A program made the position numbers and the translations under genes. A stretch of 64,000 nucleotides of DNA from Saccharofermentans sp. (lineage in GTDB: Bacteria > Bacillota > Clostridia > Saccharofermentanales > Saccharofermentanaceae): contig JAIKVV010000079.1 in NCBI GenBank assembly GCA_024685385.1, forward strand, positions 62,001 to 126,000. Direction: 5' to 3'. The notes below the pieces were generated by a model, which did no database searches, was not told the origin of the DNA, and was given only the letters and a program-made list of their open reading frames with translations. Of this stretch, positions 63,298 through 64,000 are shown in pieces. Positions within the stretch are counted from its first letter, which is position 1, and the number at the start of each line of letters is the position of its first letter.

Positions 63298-63981
63298 ATG
63301 AATTGCCCGGAGATATTTAAGGATAAGAAACTGAATGTAATCGTAGGCGCATACGGGAGCGGCAAATCCGAGATCTCGGTCAATGCGGCTTTCGCAATGA
63401 GGCAGGCTTTTCCAGAACCCGAGAAGATACTGCTTGCCGACATGGACATCGTAAATCCTTTTTACCGGTCTGCTGATGCGGCAAGCATATTGGAGGAGAA
63501 GGGGATAAAGGTGGTAGCTCCCGCTTATGCGAGATCCAACGTTGATTCGCCTATACTTACGGGTGAAATGTATATTGTTTTCGATGATCCGGCTTACAGA
63601 GGCGTATTCGATATAGGAGGAGAGGACATGGGCGCGGTAGTTCTGGGATCCTTAAAGTCCCGTATGGAAACCATACCTTATCAGGTCCTCATGGCCGTAA
63701 ATACGCTGAGACCATTTACATCGGATCCGGCTCAGATCGCTGAGATGACCGTTGAGCTTTCAGCAGCATCAGGACTTTCGATCGCAGGCTATATCAACAA
63801 CACCAATCTTCTTGATGAAACCGACCCGGAAATGCTTGAAGAAGGTGAGGCAATGATCCTGGAGGCTTCCAAACTTACCGGCGTTCCGCTTGTCCTTACG
63901 ACCGTGATGGGCCATGTTGAAGGTCTTAAGTCACAAAGTGAGATTTTCGAGATGGACAAGAGGATTTTCTACGATTATTGA
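63298..63981 (+). CDS. P-loop ATPase of the MinD/ParA-like group, unknown
   Basis: The 227-residue protein has an N-terminal nucleotide loop GAYGSGKSE (about 17-25), DMDIVNPFYRSAD and DIGGEDMGAVVL, a SIMIBI-type pattern. No membrane or signal segment. The ATG at 63298 with GGGAGGA is preferred to a longer frame from 63166 that crosses the suf promoter. Similar genes can precede 2-oxoacid:ferredoxin oxidoreductase clusters in Clostridia; that region lies beyond this window, so I cannot say. Confidence 0.75.
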   Translation: MNCPEIFKDKKLNVIVGAYGSGKSEISVNAAFAMRQAFPEPEKILLADMDIVNPFYRSADAASILEEKGIKVVAPAYARSNVDSPILTGEMYIVFDDPAYRGVFDIGGEDMGAVVLGSLKSRMETIPYQVLMAVNTLRPFTSDPAQIAEMTVELSAASGLSIAGYINNTNLLDETDPEMLEEGEAMILEASKLTGVPLVLTTVMGHVEGLKSQSEIFEMDKRIFYDY

Positions 63982-64000
63982 TACAAACCATTTGAAAATA

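Overview
The window reads as a compact stretch of chromosome from a Gram-positive anaerobe of class Clostridia (Bacillota), perhaps a gut or rumen lineage. The reasons are inference from gene content: the order comFC, structured RNA, cysS, mini-RNase III, rlmB; a suf cluster with SufU; KtrAB; a short tad pilus operon without a secretin; and several proteins of clostridial domain types (DUF3737, DUF3021, DUF4349, DUF975, DUF6382). No phage, insertion sequence, CRISPR array or rRNA was seen. Genes are dense on both strands, and several tail-to-tail pairs overlap or abut.

Positions 1-14700: a sugar kinase and L-ribulose-5-phosphate 4-epimerase pair, two small membrane proteins, the tmRNA gene (ssrA, minus strand) with its own promoter and terminator, a tandem 49-bp palindromic repeat, an AEC transporter, a DUF3737 protein, an acyltransferase, a LytTR/DUF3021 pair, an antibiotic-resistance type ABC-F protein behind a leader with a three-codon ORF and an attenuator, KtrB/KtrA potassium uptake, a lipoprotein, and a DUF975-CmpB membrane protein.

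Positions 14800-25500: a probable seven-gene operon holding an amidase_3-like protein that lacks two catalytic-site residues, a zinc-ribbon protein, a MacAB-type ABC exporter flanked by two different adaptor proteins, and a GT2-GtrA fusion. A DUF4349 lipoprotein and RmlA follow.

Positions 25500-35400: a minus-strand tad operon (degenerate TadZ, CpaF, a TadB-TadC fusion, a 57-residue pilin and an FHA protein) whose promoter region carries 10-bp phased repeats. It is divergent from metK, recD2 and comFC. Next comes a 245-nt structured RNA with its own promoter, possibly a raiA-type RNA.

Positions 35400-53500: cysS, mrnC, rlmB and a lipoprotein; a tyrosine phosphatase; an AraC regulator divergent from an epimerase/SDR/Fe-ADH operon; tRNA-Arg(ACG); a cysteine hydrolase; trigger factor, clpX, a ROK glucokinase and valS; a membrane protein with a charged amphipathic tail; and a cytoplasmic GH5 enzyme. 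Positions 53500-64000: bioY under an apparent BirA operator, an LTA-synthase-like sulfatase, an ABC transporter pair, a minus-strand sufCBDSU operon, and a divergent P-loop ATPase.

The observations most worth a second look are the ABC-F attenuator, the dual-adaptor exporter operon with its degenerate amidase, the comFC-cysS structured RNA, the fused tad operon with its repeat-bearing promoter, and the nested operator, promoter and terminator before bioY.
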